From an uncultured Clostridia bacterium (lineage in GTDB: Bacteria > Bacillota > Clostridia > Oscillospirales > Acutalibacteraceae), in contig CAMGDG010000007.1 in NCBI GenBank assembly GCA_946041635.1, forward strand, positions 1 to 34,951: a stretch of 34,951 bases of DNA. Reading direction: 5' to 3'. Each line of letters starts with the position of its first letter. The stretch's first letter is position 1. Made by a program: the position numbers and the translations under genes. Shown in pieces: positions 23,529 to 32,195 of this stretch. A model generated the notes under the pieces. It was given only the letters and a program-made list of their open reading frames with translations. It did not search any database and was not told the DNA's origin.

Positions 23529-23695
23529 TTTTCATCAATATTTTCCAAAGCCATACGAACTGCGGCGATAACAAAAGCAGAAAAAGTGCAGTCTTTCCCC
23601 TGAATTGCCTTTTCCACTTGCTCAACCACATCAGTGGGAAAACGAACAGTTTTGTTTATTGTAGGCGGAACTGACGGAATTTTAAACTTACCCAT
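23525..23695 (-). CDS. Small ribbon-helix-helix (Arc/MetJ-like) DNA-binding protein
   Basis: A 56-residue protein. NKTVRFPTDVVEQVEKAI reads as the beta-strand and first helix of a ribbon-helix-helix fold, and TFSAFVIAAVRMALENI as the second helix, with the usual S-x-F-turn. Such proteins bind DNA as dimers to short palindromes. The ATG at 23695 is decided by GAGGTG six bases upstream; a frame from 23710 adds five residues without a site of its own. The stop codon lies inside a dispersed repeat. It is divergent from the zinc-ribbon gene, with a perfect palindrome between them, so autoregulation and control of that gene are likely (inference). There is no toxin gene beside it. Confidence 0.7.
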   Translation of the reverse strand: MGKFKIPSVPPTINKTVRFPTDVVEQVEKAIQGKDCTFSAFVIAAVRMALENIDEK

Positions 23696-23752
23696 AAAAG
23701 CACCTCGCAATACATTTGTCTTGCTTATAGTGTATAGCGAACCGCATTAAAA

Positions 23753-23778
23753 ATATGCATTGCAATTGCAATGCATAT
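23753..23778. promoter_or_regulatory. Perfect 26-bp palindrome, probable operator
   Basis: ATATGCATTGCAA followed directly by TTGCAATGCATAT. It lies between the divergent RHH and zinc-ribbon genes and covers a TTGCAA -35 (23760-23765) that stands 17 nt from TATATT (23783-23788), itself preceded by TGG. The position fits repression of the plus-strand gene. Confidence 0.75.
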
Positions 23779-23788
23779 ATGGTATATT
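23760..23788 (+). promoter_or_regulatory. Promoter of the small zinc-ribbon gene
   Basis: TTGCAA, 17 nt, TATATT with an extended -10 (TGG before TATATT). The start at 23807 is 18 nt downstream of the -10, so the leader is very short. Confidence 0.6.
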
Positions 23789-23806
23789 ATTGCAGAGGTG
23801 ATAAAA

Positions 23807-23995
23807 ATGGCTGAATTTTGTTTGAAATGTTGGAACGAATTGAACGGAACAAATGACGGAGAAGATAAGTATATTCTCTCAGAAGAATTTGATTTGTGCG
23901 AGAATTGCGGAGAATATACAAGAGTAATTATCAGCGAAAGAAGAATTACTCGTTGTGACAAACTGATACAAAAGTTTTTCCGATTAAATAAGTGA
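23807..23995 (+). CDS. Small zinc-ribbon-like protein
   Basis: A 62-residue protein with two CxxC pairs, Cys5/Cys8 (FCLKCWNELNG) and Cys31/Cys34 (DLCENCGEY), which would bind one zinc as a ribbon. The C-terminal part is basic (IQKFFRLNK). Similar short proteins are annotated as hypothetical in gut Clostridia (recalled). The ATG at 23807 follows GAGGTG at good spacing, deciding it over an in-frame ATG at 23771 that sits inside the palindrome. It is divergent from the RHH gene. Function unknown; nucleic-acid or protein binding are both possible. Confidence 0.68.
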   Translation: MAEFCLKCWNELNGTNDGEDKYILSEEFDLCENCGEYTRVIISERRITRCDKLIQKFFRLNK

Positions 23996-24020
23996 ATTTT
24001 ACGCAAAATCTTATGTTTTT

Positions 24021-24248
24021 GATTGTAGGGGCGGGTCTCTGTGCCCGCCCGATAATTCTACTGTAATTTGACGGCGGGAGCAAGCCCCCGCCCTACCCGG
24101 TTGGAATTGATTTTGCGGAAATCACGCGGGCGATTCGTGAATCGCCCTACAAGCACACCACCTCTCTTGTTCCCCTGAAAGAGAAGATGTCAACGAAGTT
24201 GACAAAGGGGTTATTCTACGGGACGATGAAAGGCATCGTCCCCTACAA
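24021..24248. repeat. Cluster of dispersed palindromic repeats
   Basis: The stretch from GTAGGGGCGGG to CCCTACAA contains, in order, a GGGCGGGTC/GTGCCCGCCC hairpin, the 35-nt repeat shared with 155-189 (24051-24085), the segment inverted relative to about 20045-20085 (24088-24120), GGGCGATTCG/TGAATCGCCC (24128-24147), a third palindrome type with GTCAAC/GTTGAC arms (around 24165-24205), and GGGACGATG/CATCGTCCC (24220-24242). No protein is supported. Confidence 0.75.
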
Positions 24249-24327
24249 ACAACGGCAACACTTTTTAATCAAAGCACACCTATGAAAACTGCACAAAATA
24301 TATGAAATAATATATCAAAAGTCACAA

Positions 24328-24355
24328 TTGAAAAATCGGGATTGTATGTTATAAT
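24328..24355 (+). promoter_or_regulatory. Orphan sigma-A promoter with extended -10
   Basis: TTGAAA (24328-24333), 16 nt, TATAAT (24350-24355) preceded by TGT. No supported protein gene follows; a terminator lies about 75 nt downstream. Confidence 0.65.
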
Positions 24356-24361
24356 TGTTTT

Positions 24362-24470
24362 GTTGCTTTGAAACACGCAAAGCTAATACAATCAGGTTAT
24401 ATTTCGTTATTTCTTAACGGATGAAAAAGGAACCCCTGCTGATTTACTCGGCAGGGGTTTGGTTTATTCT
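24362..24470 (+). ncRNA. Candidate small RNA between an orphan promoter and a terminator
   Basis: About 105 nt. Three local hairpins are visible: GCTTTG/CAAAGC (from 24365), CGTTA/TAACG (from 24405) and the terminator stem AACCCCTGC/GCAGGGGTT (24431-24453) followed by TGGTTTATT. A 42-codon frame opens at ATG 24421 with hydrophobic residues but has no ribosome-binding site and runs across the terminator. The unit is therefore better read as an untranslated RNA of unknown type. Confidence 0.45.
24429..24469 (+). terminator. Terminator-like hairpin of the orphan unit
   Basis: AACCCCTGC (24431-24439) and GCAGGGGTT (24451-24459) enclose an 11-nt loop; the tail is T-rich but interrupted. It may also work in the opposite direction for the membrane protein gene ending at 24586. 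Confidence 0.6.
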
Positions 24471-24585
24471 GTTCTGTTGGTTTTTTCTGGTGACAAGTGA
24501 ATCGCGCCTACTGTCACGCCGTGGGTTTATGTGTGCTTGTCTCCTCTGAAAGGGGTGATATACGAATCGCTTATACAAGCACAGT

Positions 24586-25152
24586 TTATTTCCCCGAGTC
24601 ATATGTTCCTGAGAGCATATGCTCTTTTTTCTTTGTTTCCAGCATATCGAGGGAGCGTTCTTTGGCTTTTTTGAGCTTTGATATTTTGCGTGCAAACCCG
24701 ATAATTAAAAATACGGGAGCAGCAAGTGCAATAATAACTGTGAGATATCCCGCAAGCCACAAAAAAGAATATGTTGCCCACATTGCGCCGGCCTTTGCAA
24801 GTTTAAAAAACAAAGTTCCCAAAACCAAAAGCATCACGCCGCCGCAAGCGGTAACGGCGATGGATTTCTTTTGCAGCCTTATATCGCCGTTATAATTATT
24901 TTCAATCGTTTCAAAGTCATTTAAATACTGTGAGCGGGTGTATCTGACATCTTTATTTAAAGACGAATCAAGCTCCTCGCCGTTTTTATAAATGCCCTTT
25001 AAATATTCACGGCTTGAAAATTCTTCTTTTGATGGCTCTGTGCTTTCATTGCAGTCAAAAACGGTGCTGTAATCATATTTTGAACCGCTTTCGGGGATGT
25101 TCTCCGAAGGGTCCTCGGTATTCGCAGGTATTTTTACTTCATTTTCGTTCAT
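24586..25152 (-). CDS. Small two-span membrane protein, paralogue A flanking galT
   Basis: A 188-residue protein of unknown family. Residues 1-95 are acidic and soluble; two hydrophobic spans lie at about 97-117 and 127-153; a basic, coil-like tail (ARKISKLKKAKERSLDMLET) follows. It shares with the protein at 26744-27346 the start MNENE, a Y-x-x-VFD-x-N motif near residue 28, RYTRSQYL near 70, and the C-terminal KKxxxMLxGxY. GAGGTGACAGT precedes the ATG, as in the paralogue. It lies downstream of galT on the same strand with 46 nt between them. Confidence 0.7.
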   Translation of the reverse strand: MNENEVKIPANTEDPSENIPESGSKYDYSTVFDCNESTEPSKEEFSSREYLKGIYKNGEELDSSLNKDVRYTRSQYLNDFETIENNYNGDIRLQKKSIAVTACGGVMLLVLGTLFFKLAKAGAMWATYSFLWLAGYLTVIIALAAPVFLIIGFARKISKLKKAKERSLDMLETKKKEHMLSGTYDSGK

Positions 25153-25198
25153 ACTGTCACCTCAAATTGCCATCGCACCTGCTTGTGCCGTTATGTAA

Positions 25199-26692
25199 TT
25201 ATCCAACCGATGAAATGAATTTGAGGAACTGCTCCTTACCCTTTTCCGTTCTCTCGAAAACACCGCACTGCTCCAAAATTGCCGTAAAGACAATGCCTAT
25301 CTCTTTTTCCAAAATTTCATCGCAGTTTTCGGCGGTTATTTCGTATTTCTCGGTTATCATATCAGCCCAATCCTTATGCTTGGCTATGGTTTCGTCGGCT
25401 GAAATATCCGAACCGTTAAGAATAGCCTCTTTCAATTTGCTCATTTCTGTTTTAAGTCTTGAAGGCAGAACTGCAAGCCCCATAACCTCGATAAGACCGA
25501 TATTTTCCTTTTTAATATGGTGATATTCGGGATGGGGATGGTAATATCCGTCGGGATACTCCTCTGTTGTTATATTGTTACGGAGAACAAGGTCAAACTC
25601 ATATTTACCGTTTGCAAAGCGGGCAATGGGAGTTATGGTGTTATGTATCTCGCCGTCGGTTTCGGCCAAAATGAATGCGTCCTCATCTGTATAGCCACGC
25701 CATGTTGCCAAAATTTTTCCGCCTAACTCGCAAAGTCTTTCGGCGCTGTCACCTCTGAGTCTGATAACCGACATGGGCCATTTTACAATGCCTGCTTCAA
25801 CATCTTCATAACCCTTGAAGGTAATCTCTGTTTCAATGGGAGCCTTTGCCATTGCAAACTCGTATCTGCCGCCTTGGAAATGCTCATGGGTGAGTATTGA
25901 GCCGCCTGAAATGGGCAAATCCGAATTTGAACCTATAAAATAATGGGGGAACATCTTTACAAAGTCAAAGAGTTTAACAAAATTTTCGTAGCAGACCTTC
26001 ATAGGCTCGTGCTCGCCGTCAAAAACAATGCAATGCTCATTGTAATAAACATAGGGCGAATACTGCATAAACCAATTTTTACCGCCCAGAGTTAAAGGAA
26101 TTATACGGTGATTTTGTCTTGCAGGGTGGTTAACTCTGCCGGCATACCCTTCATTTTCAATGCAGAGTGCACATTTGGGATAAACATTTGCCTGTTTCAT
26201 TTTAAGAGCCGCCGCAATGGCTCTGGGATCCTTTTCCGGCTTTGAAAGATTGACTGTAATATCAATATAGCCGTACTCTGTTTTTGTTACCCATTTTACA
26301 TCGTTTTTAATGCGGTAGTCACGGATATAATCAGTCTTACGGCTAAAATTATAGTAAAATTCTGTTGCCGCTTCGGGGGATTTTTCGTATTCCGAGAAAA
26401 ACTTTTTAATAACCTCGGAGGGTCTGGGAGTTAAAAGTCCCATAATTTTTGTGTCAAAAAGGTCACGGTAAACAACAGAGTCCTCGCAAAGACCGTTTTC
26501 GCAGGCATAGTCAAGTATGGATTTTAAAATATCCTCAAGCTCTGCGTTTTCGAGGGGCTCACATTCCTCAATTCCGTCAAGATTTAACGCTTCAAGTATT
26601 CTGTTCACCGAAAAAATCTTATCTTCTTTTTCAATAAGACCTGCTCTCTCGGCGTAGTTTACGAGAGAAACAACAGCAACATCAATTTTCAT
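25199..26692 (-). CDS. galT: UDP-glucose--hexose-1-phosphate uridylyltransferase
   Basis: Exchanges UMP between UDP-glucose and galactose 1-phosphate, the second Leloir step. The 497-residue protein is the long Firmicute-type GalT: the substrate region NHPARQNHRIIPLTL at about 198-212, then SNSDLPISGGSILTHEHFQG with the conserved histidines near 265-282, and a C-terminal domain with YHPHPEYHHIKKENIG. Its length agrees with that family rather than the shorter E. coli type. The ATG at 26692 is preceded by AAGGGTG. It is separate from galK in this window and flanked by two paralogous membrane protein genes. Confidence 0.92.
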   Translation of the reverse strand: MKIDVAVVSLVNYAERAGLIEKEDKIFSVNRILEALNLDGIEECEPLENAELEDILKSILDYACENGLCEDSVVYRDLFDTKIMGLLTPRPSEVIKKFFSEYEKSPEAATEFYYNFSRKTDYIRDYRIKNDVKWVTKTEYGYIDITVNLSKPEKDPRAIAAALKMKQANVYPKCALCIENEGYAGRVNHPARQNHRIIPLTLGGKNWFMQYSPYVYYNEHCIVFDGEHEPMKVCYENFVKLFDFVKMFPHYFIGSNSDLPISGGSILTHEHFQGGRYEFAMAKAPIETEITFKGYEDVEAGIVKWPMSVIRLRGDSAERLCELGGKILATWRGYTDEDAFILAETDGEIHNTITPIARFANGKYEFDLVLRNNITTEEYPDGYYHPHPEYHHIKKENIGLIEVMGLAVLPSRLKTEMSKLKEAILNGSDISADETIAKHKDWADMITEKYEITAENCDEILEKEIGIVFTAILEQCGVFERTEKGKEQFLKFISSVG

Positions 26693-26743
26693 GATTAAAC
26701 ACCCTTTTTAATATTTATTATTTTTAATTTTTAACATATTAAA

Positions 26744-27346
26744 TTACTTTTCGGGATTATATACTCCCAACAACATACTTTCTTTTTTAATTTCTTCCAG
26801 CCTCTGAACGGCTGTAATCTTATTCTTTTTCAGTCTTTTGTGATTTTTTATTAAACCGTAACCGAAATACAAAAACTGCATAACTCCCACGGCAAGCACA
26901 ATCCACGAAAACGCACCAAAAAACGCTGCTGCCGCCCAATAAGCCAGCAAATAAAATCCGGAAATTCGGGTGAAATTAGATTCCCATTCAAGTTGTTCGT
27001 ATATTTCTCTGTAAGGCTGAGCAACAAAATAGAAAACTACCGAAATTATTATTGACGCAACTAAAAGCGCCGTAATAATCAACAGTCTTTTTTTATTTGC
27101 TTTTATCTCCTTGGCATAGGTTTCCTCAATATTCGCCATTCTTTTAAGATATTGGGAGCGGGTAAACCGTGTTTCCTTATTAAGACACTCCATATCGTCA
27201 TTATATATCAAGCGGAGATAGTCTCGGTTCATATGGTCATGTTCAATAAAGGTTTCGGTATTGTAATCAAAAACAGAGTTGTACTCCTCGGCAAGATTTT
27301 TTTCGGGAGCATCGGAATTTATGCTGTTTTTCTCGTTTTCGTTCAT
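26744..27346 (-). CDS. Small two-span membrane protein, paralogue B flanking galT
   Basis: A 200-residue protein, paralogous to that at 24586-25152. It starts MNENEKNSIN, has YNSVFDYN near 22-29, RFTRSQYLKRM near 60, spans at about 87-109 and 129-164 (the second long enough for one or two passes), and ends KKESMLLGVYNPEK. No enzyme motif is seen. The bases around its start (GAGGTGACAGTATGAACG) match those of its paralogue, indicating that the duplication carried the upstream site. It lies 51 nt upstream of galT and could be co-transcribed with it. Confidence 0.72.
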   Translation of the reverse strand: MNENEKNSINSDAPEKNLAEEYNSVFDYNTETFIEHDHMNRDYLRLIYNDDMECLNKETRFTRSQYLKRMANIEETYAKEIKANKKRLLIITALLVASIIISVVFYFVAQPYREIYEQLEWESNFTRISGFYLLAYWAAAAFFGAFSWIVLAVGVMQFLYFGYGLIKNHKRLKKNKITAVQRLEEIKKESMLLGVYNPEK

Positions 27347-27410
27347 ACTGTCACCTCTAATCGTGTATGTAAGTTACATATAATTTTGCGGCTGCTTTTG
27401 TGTGATATTG

Positions 27411-27480
27411 CGGGACGATGTGGGCATCGTCCCCTACGGGGTTGCGGAAATTTTGCGGGTGATATGTGAATCGCCCCTAC
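27411..27480. repeat. Palindromic repeat directly after malic enzyme
   Basis: GGGACGATG/CATCGTCCC arms (27412-27434) and GGGTGATATGTGAATCGCCC (27457-27476) end in CCCCTAC four bases from the malic enzyme stop. These are the same families as the repeats at 19962-20504 and 24021-24248. Confidence 0.7.
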
Positions 27481-27484
27481 TTAT

Positions 27485-28657
27485 TTACACTCTCGCTACA
27501 CCTGATTTTCTTGCGGCGTCCATAACGGCTTTTGCAACGGTTGTGCCTACTCGTTCATCAAAGGCTTTGGGTAAAATGTATTCGGGAGAAAGCTCCTCAT
27601 CGGAAACGAGAGAGGCGATTGCCTTTGCCGCCGCTATTTTCATTTCTTCGTTAATATCCCTTGCTCGGCAATCAAGCGCACCGCGGAAAATGCCGGGGAA
27701 CGCAAGCACATTGTTAATCTGATTGGGGAAGTCGCTTCTGCCCGTGCCTACAACAGCCGCACCTGCCTTAATTGCCAAATCGGGCATAATTTCCGGAACG
27801 GGATTTGCCATAGGAAATACTATGGGGTTTTCCGCCATGGATTTTATCATTTCTTTCGTTACAATTCCCGGTGCGGATACGCCGATGAAAATGTCTGCGC
27901 CTTTTATAGCGTCTTTAAGTGTTCCTCGGAGCTTGCCCTTATTTGTAATCTCCGCCATTTCTTTCTGTGCGGGATTCATCCAGTCTTCACCTGTGCAGAG
28001 TGCGCCCATTTTATCGCACATAATAATATTTCCCGCGCCCATTTTGTAAATAAGTTTGGCAATGGCTATTCCTGCCGCACCTGCACCGCTGAAAACAACC
28101 GTACAGTCTTCCAATTTTTTATTCACTACCCGTGTAGCGTTTGTAACCGCCGCCGCAACGACTACGGCTGTACCGTGCTGGTCGTCGTGGAATATGGGAA
28201 TATCGGTTTTCTCCTTTAATTTCCGTTCAATTTCAAAGCAACGGGGTGCGGCAATGTCCTCCAAATTCACACCGCCGAAGGAGCCTGCCAGAAGTGCAAT
28301 ACAATTTACAATCTCATCAACATCTTTACTTCTTACGCAAAGGGGAATAGCGTCAACTCCGCCGAATTCCTTGAACAGCACACATTTACCCTCCATTACG
28401 GGCATACCTGCCTCCGGTCCTATATCGCCAAGCCCCAAGACTGCCGTACCGTCCGTTACAACCGCAACCGTGTTCCAACGGCGTGTTAACTCATATGATT
28501 TGTTAATATCTTTTTGAATTTCAAGGCAGGGCTGTGCAACGCCGGGAGTGTAAGCGAGGGAAAGGGATTCCTTATCCCCTGCTTTCGCCCTTGCTTTGAT
28601 TTCGATTTTTCCCTGCCATTCATAGTGAAGCTTTAAACTTTCCTTTGCGTAATCCAT
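27485..28657 (-). CDS. NAD(P)-dependent malic enzyme
   Basis: Decarboxylates malate to pyruvate with reduction of a nicotinamide cofactor. The 390-residue product is the short bacterial form without a phosphotransacetylase domain. Visible are the N-terminal LSLAYTPGVAQPCLEI, the metal and substrate region GGVDAIPLCV and FHDDQHGTAVV, and the Rossmann loop VFSGAGAAGIAIAKLI. I chose the ATG at 28657, with AGGAG eight bases upstream, over a longer frame from 28714. It follows glpK on the same strand with a 69-nt gap holding a short repeat hairpin. NAD versus NADP preference was not resolved. Confidence 0.93.
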   Translation of the reverse strand: MDYAKESLKLHYEWQGKIEIKARAKAGDKESLSLAYTPGVAQPCLEIQKDINKSYELTRRWNTVAVVTDGTAVLGLGDIGPEAGMPVMEGKCVLFKEFGGVDAIPLCVRSKDVDEIVNCIALLAGSFGGVNLEDIAAPRCFEIERKLKEKTDIPIFHDDQHGTAVVVAAAVTNATRVVNKKLEDCTVVFSGAGAAGIAIAKLIYKMGAGNIIMCDKMGALCTGEDWMNPAQKEMAEITNKGKLRGTLKDAIKGADIFIGVSAPGIVTKEMIKSMAENPIVFPMANPVPEIMPDLAIKAGAAVVGTGRSDFPNQINNVLAFPGIFRGALDCRARDINEEMKIAAAKAIASLVSDEELSPEYILPKAFDERVGTTVAKAVMDAARKSGVARV

Positions 28658-28726
28658 TGATGTTTCTCCTATTTTTAATATTCCTGTTTGTAGAGGCGGA
28701 TGCTCCCTACACACGATTTACAAATT

Positions 28727-30235
28727 TTAATGCTCAATCCAATCACGGGAGCGCTCAACGGCACGAAGCCAACCCTTATACAGTCTGTCACGCTCGTCTG
28801 TAATCATTTTCGGCTCAAAGACCTTATCCACCTTGCGGATTTTACTTATTTCATCGGTACTTTTCCAAAATCCCACGGCAAGTCCCGCAAGATACGCCGC
28901 ACCGATTGCCGTTGTTTCAACCATCTGAGGACGATTGACGCTTGTTCTTATCAAATCCGCCTGAATCTGCATCATAATATCGCTCACGGACGCACCGCCG
29001 TCAACACGCAATTCCGAAAGTTCAATATGGGAATCCTGCATCATGGCTTCCAGCAAATCCGTCATCTGATATGCGATTGCTTCAAGCACGCTTCTTGCAA
29101 TATGCTCGCTCTTTACGCCCCGTGTAAGCCCCACAATGGTACCCCTTGCATACATATCCCAATAAGGTGCGCCAAGGCCTGTAAAGGCAGGAACAAAATA
29201 TATACCGTTTGCATCGTCTACACTCTCCGCCAGTTCATCACAGCGGCGTGCAGAATCAATAAGATGCAAATCGTCACGGAGCCATTTTATAACGGAGCCT
29301 GCGTTAAACGCCGAGCCCTCAATAGCATAGGTCACCTTGCCGTTAAGCCCCCAGGCAACGCCCGTTACAAGATTATTTTCCGATTGTACTCTCTTTTCGC
29401 CTGTATTCATAAGCAGGAAACAGCCCGTGCCGTATGTATTCTTTGCCTGACCGCTCTCAAAACAGCCCTGACCGAAAAGTGCCGCAGGCTGGTCGCCGAT
29501 AGCCCCCGAGATGGGCACGCCTGCCAAATCCTCAATACCCATTACTCCTGCCGCCACGGTACCGTAAATCTCGCTTGACGGTACGCATTTGGGAAGCATT
29601 GCCATGGGTACGCCTATTTTTTCGCAAAGATATTCGTCCCAGCAAAGCTTGTCAACATCAAAAAGCATAGTTCTTGAAGCGTTTGAATAATCGGTAATAT
29701 GAACCTTGCCTCCTGTTAAATTCCATATAAGCCATGTTTCAACCGTACCGAAAAGAAGCTGACCTTTTTCGGCAAGCTCTCTTGCGCCCTTAACACGATC
29801 AAGTATCCACTTTATTTTAGTTGCGGAAAAATATGCGTCCACCACAAGTCCCGTGTGGTCCTTAATATACTGTGTAAGCTCTTTATCCGCCTTGATTTTC
29901 TCGCAGGTGTCCGCCGTTCTGCGGCACTGCCATACAATAGCGTTGTATATGGGTTTTCCTGTTGCTTTATCCCATATTATTGTGGTTTCGCGCTGATTTG
30001 TTATACCAATTGCGGCTATTTCTTCGGCAGTTGCTCCGCTTTTCGCCACAACCTCCATTACGGATTGAAGCTGTGAAAACAGTATCTCCATAGGATTGTG
30101 CTCCACCCAGCCCGCTTTGGGATAAATCTGCGTAAATTCATGCTGTGCCTTTGCGCAGATATTTCCCTTTTTGTCAAAAAGTATTGCGCGGGAGCTGGTT
30201 GTGCCCTGGTCGAGAGCCATAACATACTTTTTCAT
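28727..30235 (-). CDS. glpK: Glycerol kinase
   Basis: Phosphorylates glycerol to glycerol 3-phosphate. The 502-residue FGGY-family kinase has [13 protein letters not shown] at residues 8-20, [40 protein letters not shown] and [17 protein letters not shown], all diagnostic of GlpK. The length is typical. GGTGTTATATT precedes the ATG. No glycerol facilitator or glycerol 3-phosphate dehydrogenase is adjacent; it lies 32 nt downstream of the GH20 gene and may share a transcript with it and with malic enzyme. Confidence 0.96.
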   Translation of the reverse strand: MKKYVMALDQGTTSSRAILFDKKGNICAKAQHEFTQIYPKAGWVEHNPMEILFSQLQSVMEVVAKSGATAEEIAAIGITNQRETTIIWDKATGKPIYNAIVWQCRRTADTCEKIKADKELTQYIKDHTGLVVDAYFSATKIKWILDRVKGARELAEKGQLLFGTVETWLIWNLTGGKVHITDYSNASRTMLFDVDKLCWDEYLCEKIGVPMAMLPKCVPSSEIYGTVAAGVMGIEDLAGVPISGAIGDQPAALFGQGCFESGQAKNTYGTGCFLLMNTGEKRVQSENNLVTGVAWGLNGKVTYAIEGSAFNAGSVIKWLRDDLHLIDSARRCDELAESVDDANGIYFVPAFTGLGAPYWDMYARGTIVGLTRGVKSEHIARSVLEAIAYQMTDLLEAMMQDSHIELSELRVDGGASVSDIMMQIQADLIRTSVNRPQMVETTAIGAAYLAGLAVGFWKSTDEISKIRKVDKVFEPKMITDERDRLYKGWLRAVERSRDWIEH

Positions 30236-30267
30236 AATATAACACCTCTGTACTAAATAGATTGTTT

Positions 30268-31851
30268 TTAACTATTCCCTGTTTTTAAGTTTTTTAACTT
30301 CCGGACTTTTGCATCGTCCAAAAGATTGTGTATGCCCTGCCAATGAAATACTCTGCGTTTAAACCAAAGGGAGGAAATATGCCTGTAAGCAAAAGACGGA
30401 CATGCCGTTTTAAGCTTTGCATAATTCACACCGTAAACATCAAGAAGGTTGTAATAATCCTCTGCCTTGTGAATAAACGTTGCAAATGACGGATATCCCT
30501 TTTCCGCCCAGCCTGCCTCGGCTATTGCACCCAATCGGGGGAATGTAAGAAATTCAAGACGCTTCATATCAGGCACATATTCCGTCCACATACAGCCCTC
30601 AACGCCCCATGTTTCACTGTCGTCATCGGTAAGTGCGCCGTCATAATTGCAAACCTTTTTCAAGGTGTTCCAGCCGTAGGGGAAATCGAGATAATAAGGA
30701 TAAGCATTTGTATTTATCATTTTTCTGCCGCGGTTTATCTCGCCTTTCAGTTGTTCGTTTCCGCCTGAAACGCCGCAAACCGTCCACGCAATATCGGCAG
30801 GAAGCTTTTCTGTGTCACCCGATAAATCGTAATTCCACATAACGGCAGAGTAACCGTGCTCTTTTAGATAATTATTAACTTTTGCCGTAAAATACATTTG
30901 CAGTTCGTTTTCGTCCTTCAAGCCGTTTTCCCTGATGGCACGCTGACAGTCGGGGCAAAGCTTCCAGCGCATTTTTACGGCCTCATCGCCGCCTATATGA
31001 ATAATCTTGTCGGGGAAAAGCTCCATAAGCTCGTCAAGCACGCCGAAAACAAAGCCATATGTGCTTTCCTTGCCGGCGCAAAGAATATCGTGCTTAACTC
31101 CCCAATGCGTTGCAACCTCTAACTCTCTGTTAAAGCAGGAAAGCTCGGGATAACAGGCTATTGCGGCAACACAGTGCCCCGGAATGTCAAATTCGGGAAT
31201 AACCTTTATTTTACGCTCGTGACAGTATGCGACAATTTCCTTTATATCCTCCTGTGTATAATATCCTTCATGAGGTGTGCTTTTAAAATTCGTGTGGCTT
31301 CTTTTTGAGCCTTTTTCCGTGAGCAGAGGATATTTTTTTATCTCAACACGCCAGCCCTGGTCCTCTGTCAAGTGCCAATGGAGAACATTTAACTTATGAA
31401 GCGCCATAAGGTCGATTATTCTCTTAACATCGGGAACAGAATAGAAATATCTGCCCGAATCAAGCATAAAACCTCGGTAAGAAAAGCGGGGATAATCCGT
31501 TATTTCCGTATAGGGCAGCTTGCCGTTGGTTTGCAGAAGCATCTGGCAAAGAGTCTGCATACCGTAAAACAACCCCGTTTCGGTTTTTGCATTTACGAAA
31601 ACACGGCGGTTTTCACATTTTATGGTGTAGCCCTCATCATGATCAACCGTATCGTCAATTTTAAAAACTATTGTTTTTTCCTCGCCCGTATCCTCTTGTA
31701 TGCGCACCTTTTTGTTAAGAGTTTTGCGTACAAAGGATATGAACATATCAGCAAAGGCGCACGGCGTAACCGTTGTGCCCGCATGAAGTGTAAAGCCTTT
31801 TCTTTCGCTGTTTGTAAGAATACTGACAGGCTGCGGAATTATATTGTACAT
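30268..31851 (-). CDS. Beta-N-acetylhexosaminidase, GH20
   Basis: Releases terminal beta-linked GlcNAc or GalNAc from glycans by substrate-assisted catalysis. The 527-residue protein has a GH20b N-terminal domain (about 1-120) and a TIM-barrel domain with [26 protein letters not shown] and the catalytic Asp289-Glu290 in HIGGDEAVK, then GCMWTEYV. No signal peptide is visible, so it is probably cytoplasmic and acts on imported oligosaccharides. The ATG at 31851 follows GGAGG at nine bases, deciding it over a frame from 31896. It is the upstream gene of the glpK and malic enzyme group. Confidence 0.92.
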   Translation of the reverse strand: MYNIIPQPVSILTNSERKGFTLHAGTTVTPCAFADMFISFVRKTLNKKVRIQEDTGEEKTIVFKIDDTVDHDEGYTIKCENRRVFVNAKTETGLFYGMQTLCQMLLQTNGKLPYTEITDYPRFSYRGFMLDSGRYFYSVPDVKRIIDLMALHKLNVLHWHLTEDQGWRVEIKKYPLLTEKGSKRSHTNFKSTPHEGYYTQEDIKEIVAYCHERKIKVIPEFDIPGHCVAAIACYPELSCFNRELEVATHWGVKHDILCAGKESTYGFVFGVLDELMELFPDKIIHIGGDEAVKMRWKLCPDCQRAIRENGLKDENELQMYFTAKVNNYLKEHGYSAVMWNYDLSGDTEKLPADIAWTVCGVSGGNEQLKGEINRGRKMINTNAYPYYLDFPYGWNTLKKVCNYDGALTDDDSETWGVEGCMWTEYVPDMKRLEFLTFPRLGAIAEAGWAEKGYPSFATFIHKAEDYYNLLDVYGVNYAKLKTACPSFAYRHISSLWFKRRVFHWQGIHNLLDDAKVRKLKNLKTGNS

Positions 31852-31948
31852 CCTTGTTATCCTCCGGAGTATAATAACACAAATACATTTTATCATAAAT
31901 TTTTCCGGACTACAATATATAACAGTATAAAATAGTATATATTTTCTC

Positions 31949-31977
31949 TTGAAATTATGCTCGGAGTATAGTATAAT
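31949..31977 (+). promoter_or_regulatory. Sigma-A promoter of the SRP RNA
   Basis: TTGAAA (31949-31954), 17 nt, TATAAT (31972-31977). Transcription would start near 31984, about 10 nt before the RNA helix. Confidence 0.85.
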
Positions 31978-31993
31978 ACAAAGATGTAAATAC

Positions 31994-32131
31994 GCCTTAA
32001 TTCAGTCGTGTGCCGTGTGGGTCCTGTGCGGCGGTGCGCTGTGAACCATGTCAGGCGGGGAACCGAGCAGCATTAAACGGTATGCGCCGGGCGCCACAGT
32101 CTGCCTGCACGACACATGACTGAGTTAAGGC
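31994..32131 (+). ncRNA. ffs: Signal recognition particle RNA, long Firmicute form
   Basis: The 5' strand GCCTTAATTCAGTCGTGT pairs with ACACATGACTGAGTTAAGGC at the 3' end, forming a long terminal helix. In the middle is the conserved domain IV: TGTGAACCATGTCAGG, then GGGGAACCGAGCAGC and ATTAA. This binds Ffh for co-translational targeting. At about 138 nt it is longer than the 4.5S form but shorter than the B. subtilis scRNA. CTCTTTTT follows the helix and probably ends the RNA. The order SRP RNA, dnaX, ybaB, recR is classic for Firmicutes. Confidence 0.93.
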
Positions 32132-32160
32132 TCTTTTTAAAAACAAGTTATGGTAAATAG

Positions 32161-32177
32161 CCGCGATAAACCGTGGT
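32161..32177 (+). promoter_or_regulatory. CCGCG/CGTGG hairpin in the dnaX leader
   Basis: The 17-nt sequence CCGCGATAAACCGTGGT, able to form a 5-bp stem (one G-T pair) around ATAAAC, is identical to that in the argS leader at 18069-18085. It lies 18 nt before the dnaX start region, just ahead of AGGAGGG. No outer stem like that of argS is seen. Confidence 0.5.
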
Positions 32178-32195
32178 CAACAGGAGGGACAAGCC

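Noticed and set aside
23525-23995. Toxin-antitoxin pair
   Set aside because: The genes are divergent, and the zinc-ribbon protein resembles no toxin, so the usual antitoxin-toxin operon form is missing.
19962-24248. Insertion sequence or integrated element
   Set aside because: No transposase, integrase or target duplication is visible; the repeats are short and non-coding.
24421-24549. 42-codon hydrophobic frame after the orphan promoter
   Set aside because: No ribosome-binding site, and it crosses the terminator hairpin and a dispersed repeat.
28700-29578. Long plus-strand reading frame of 292 codons
   Set aside because: It is the complement of glpK, is Cys/His-rich with no family match, and has no ribosome-binding site; glpK is unmistakable.
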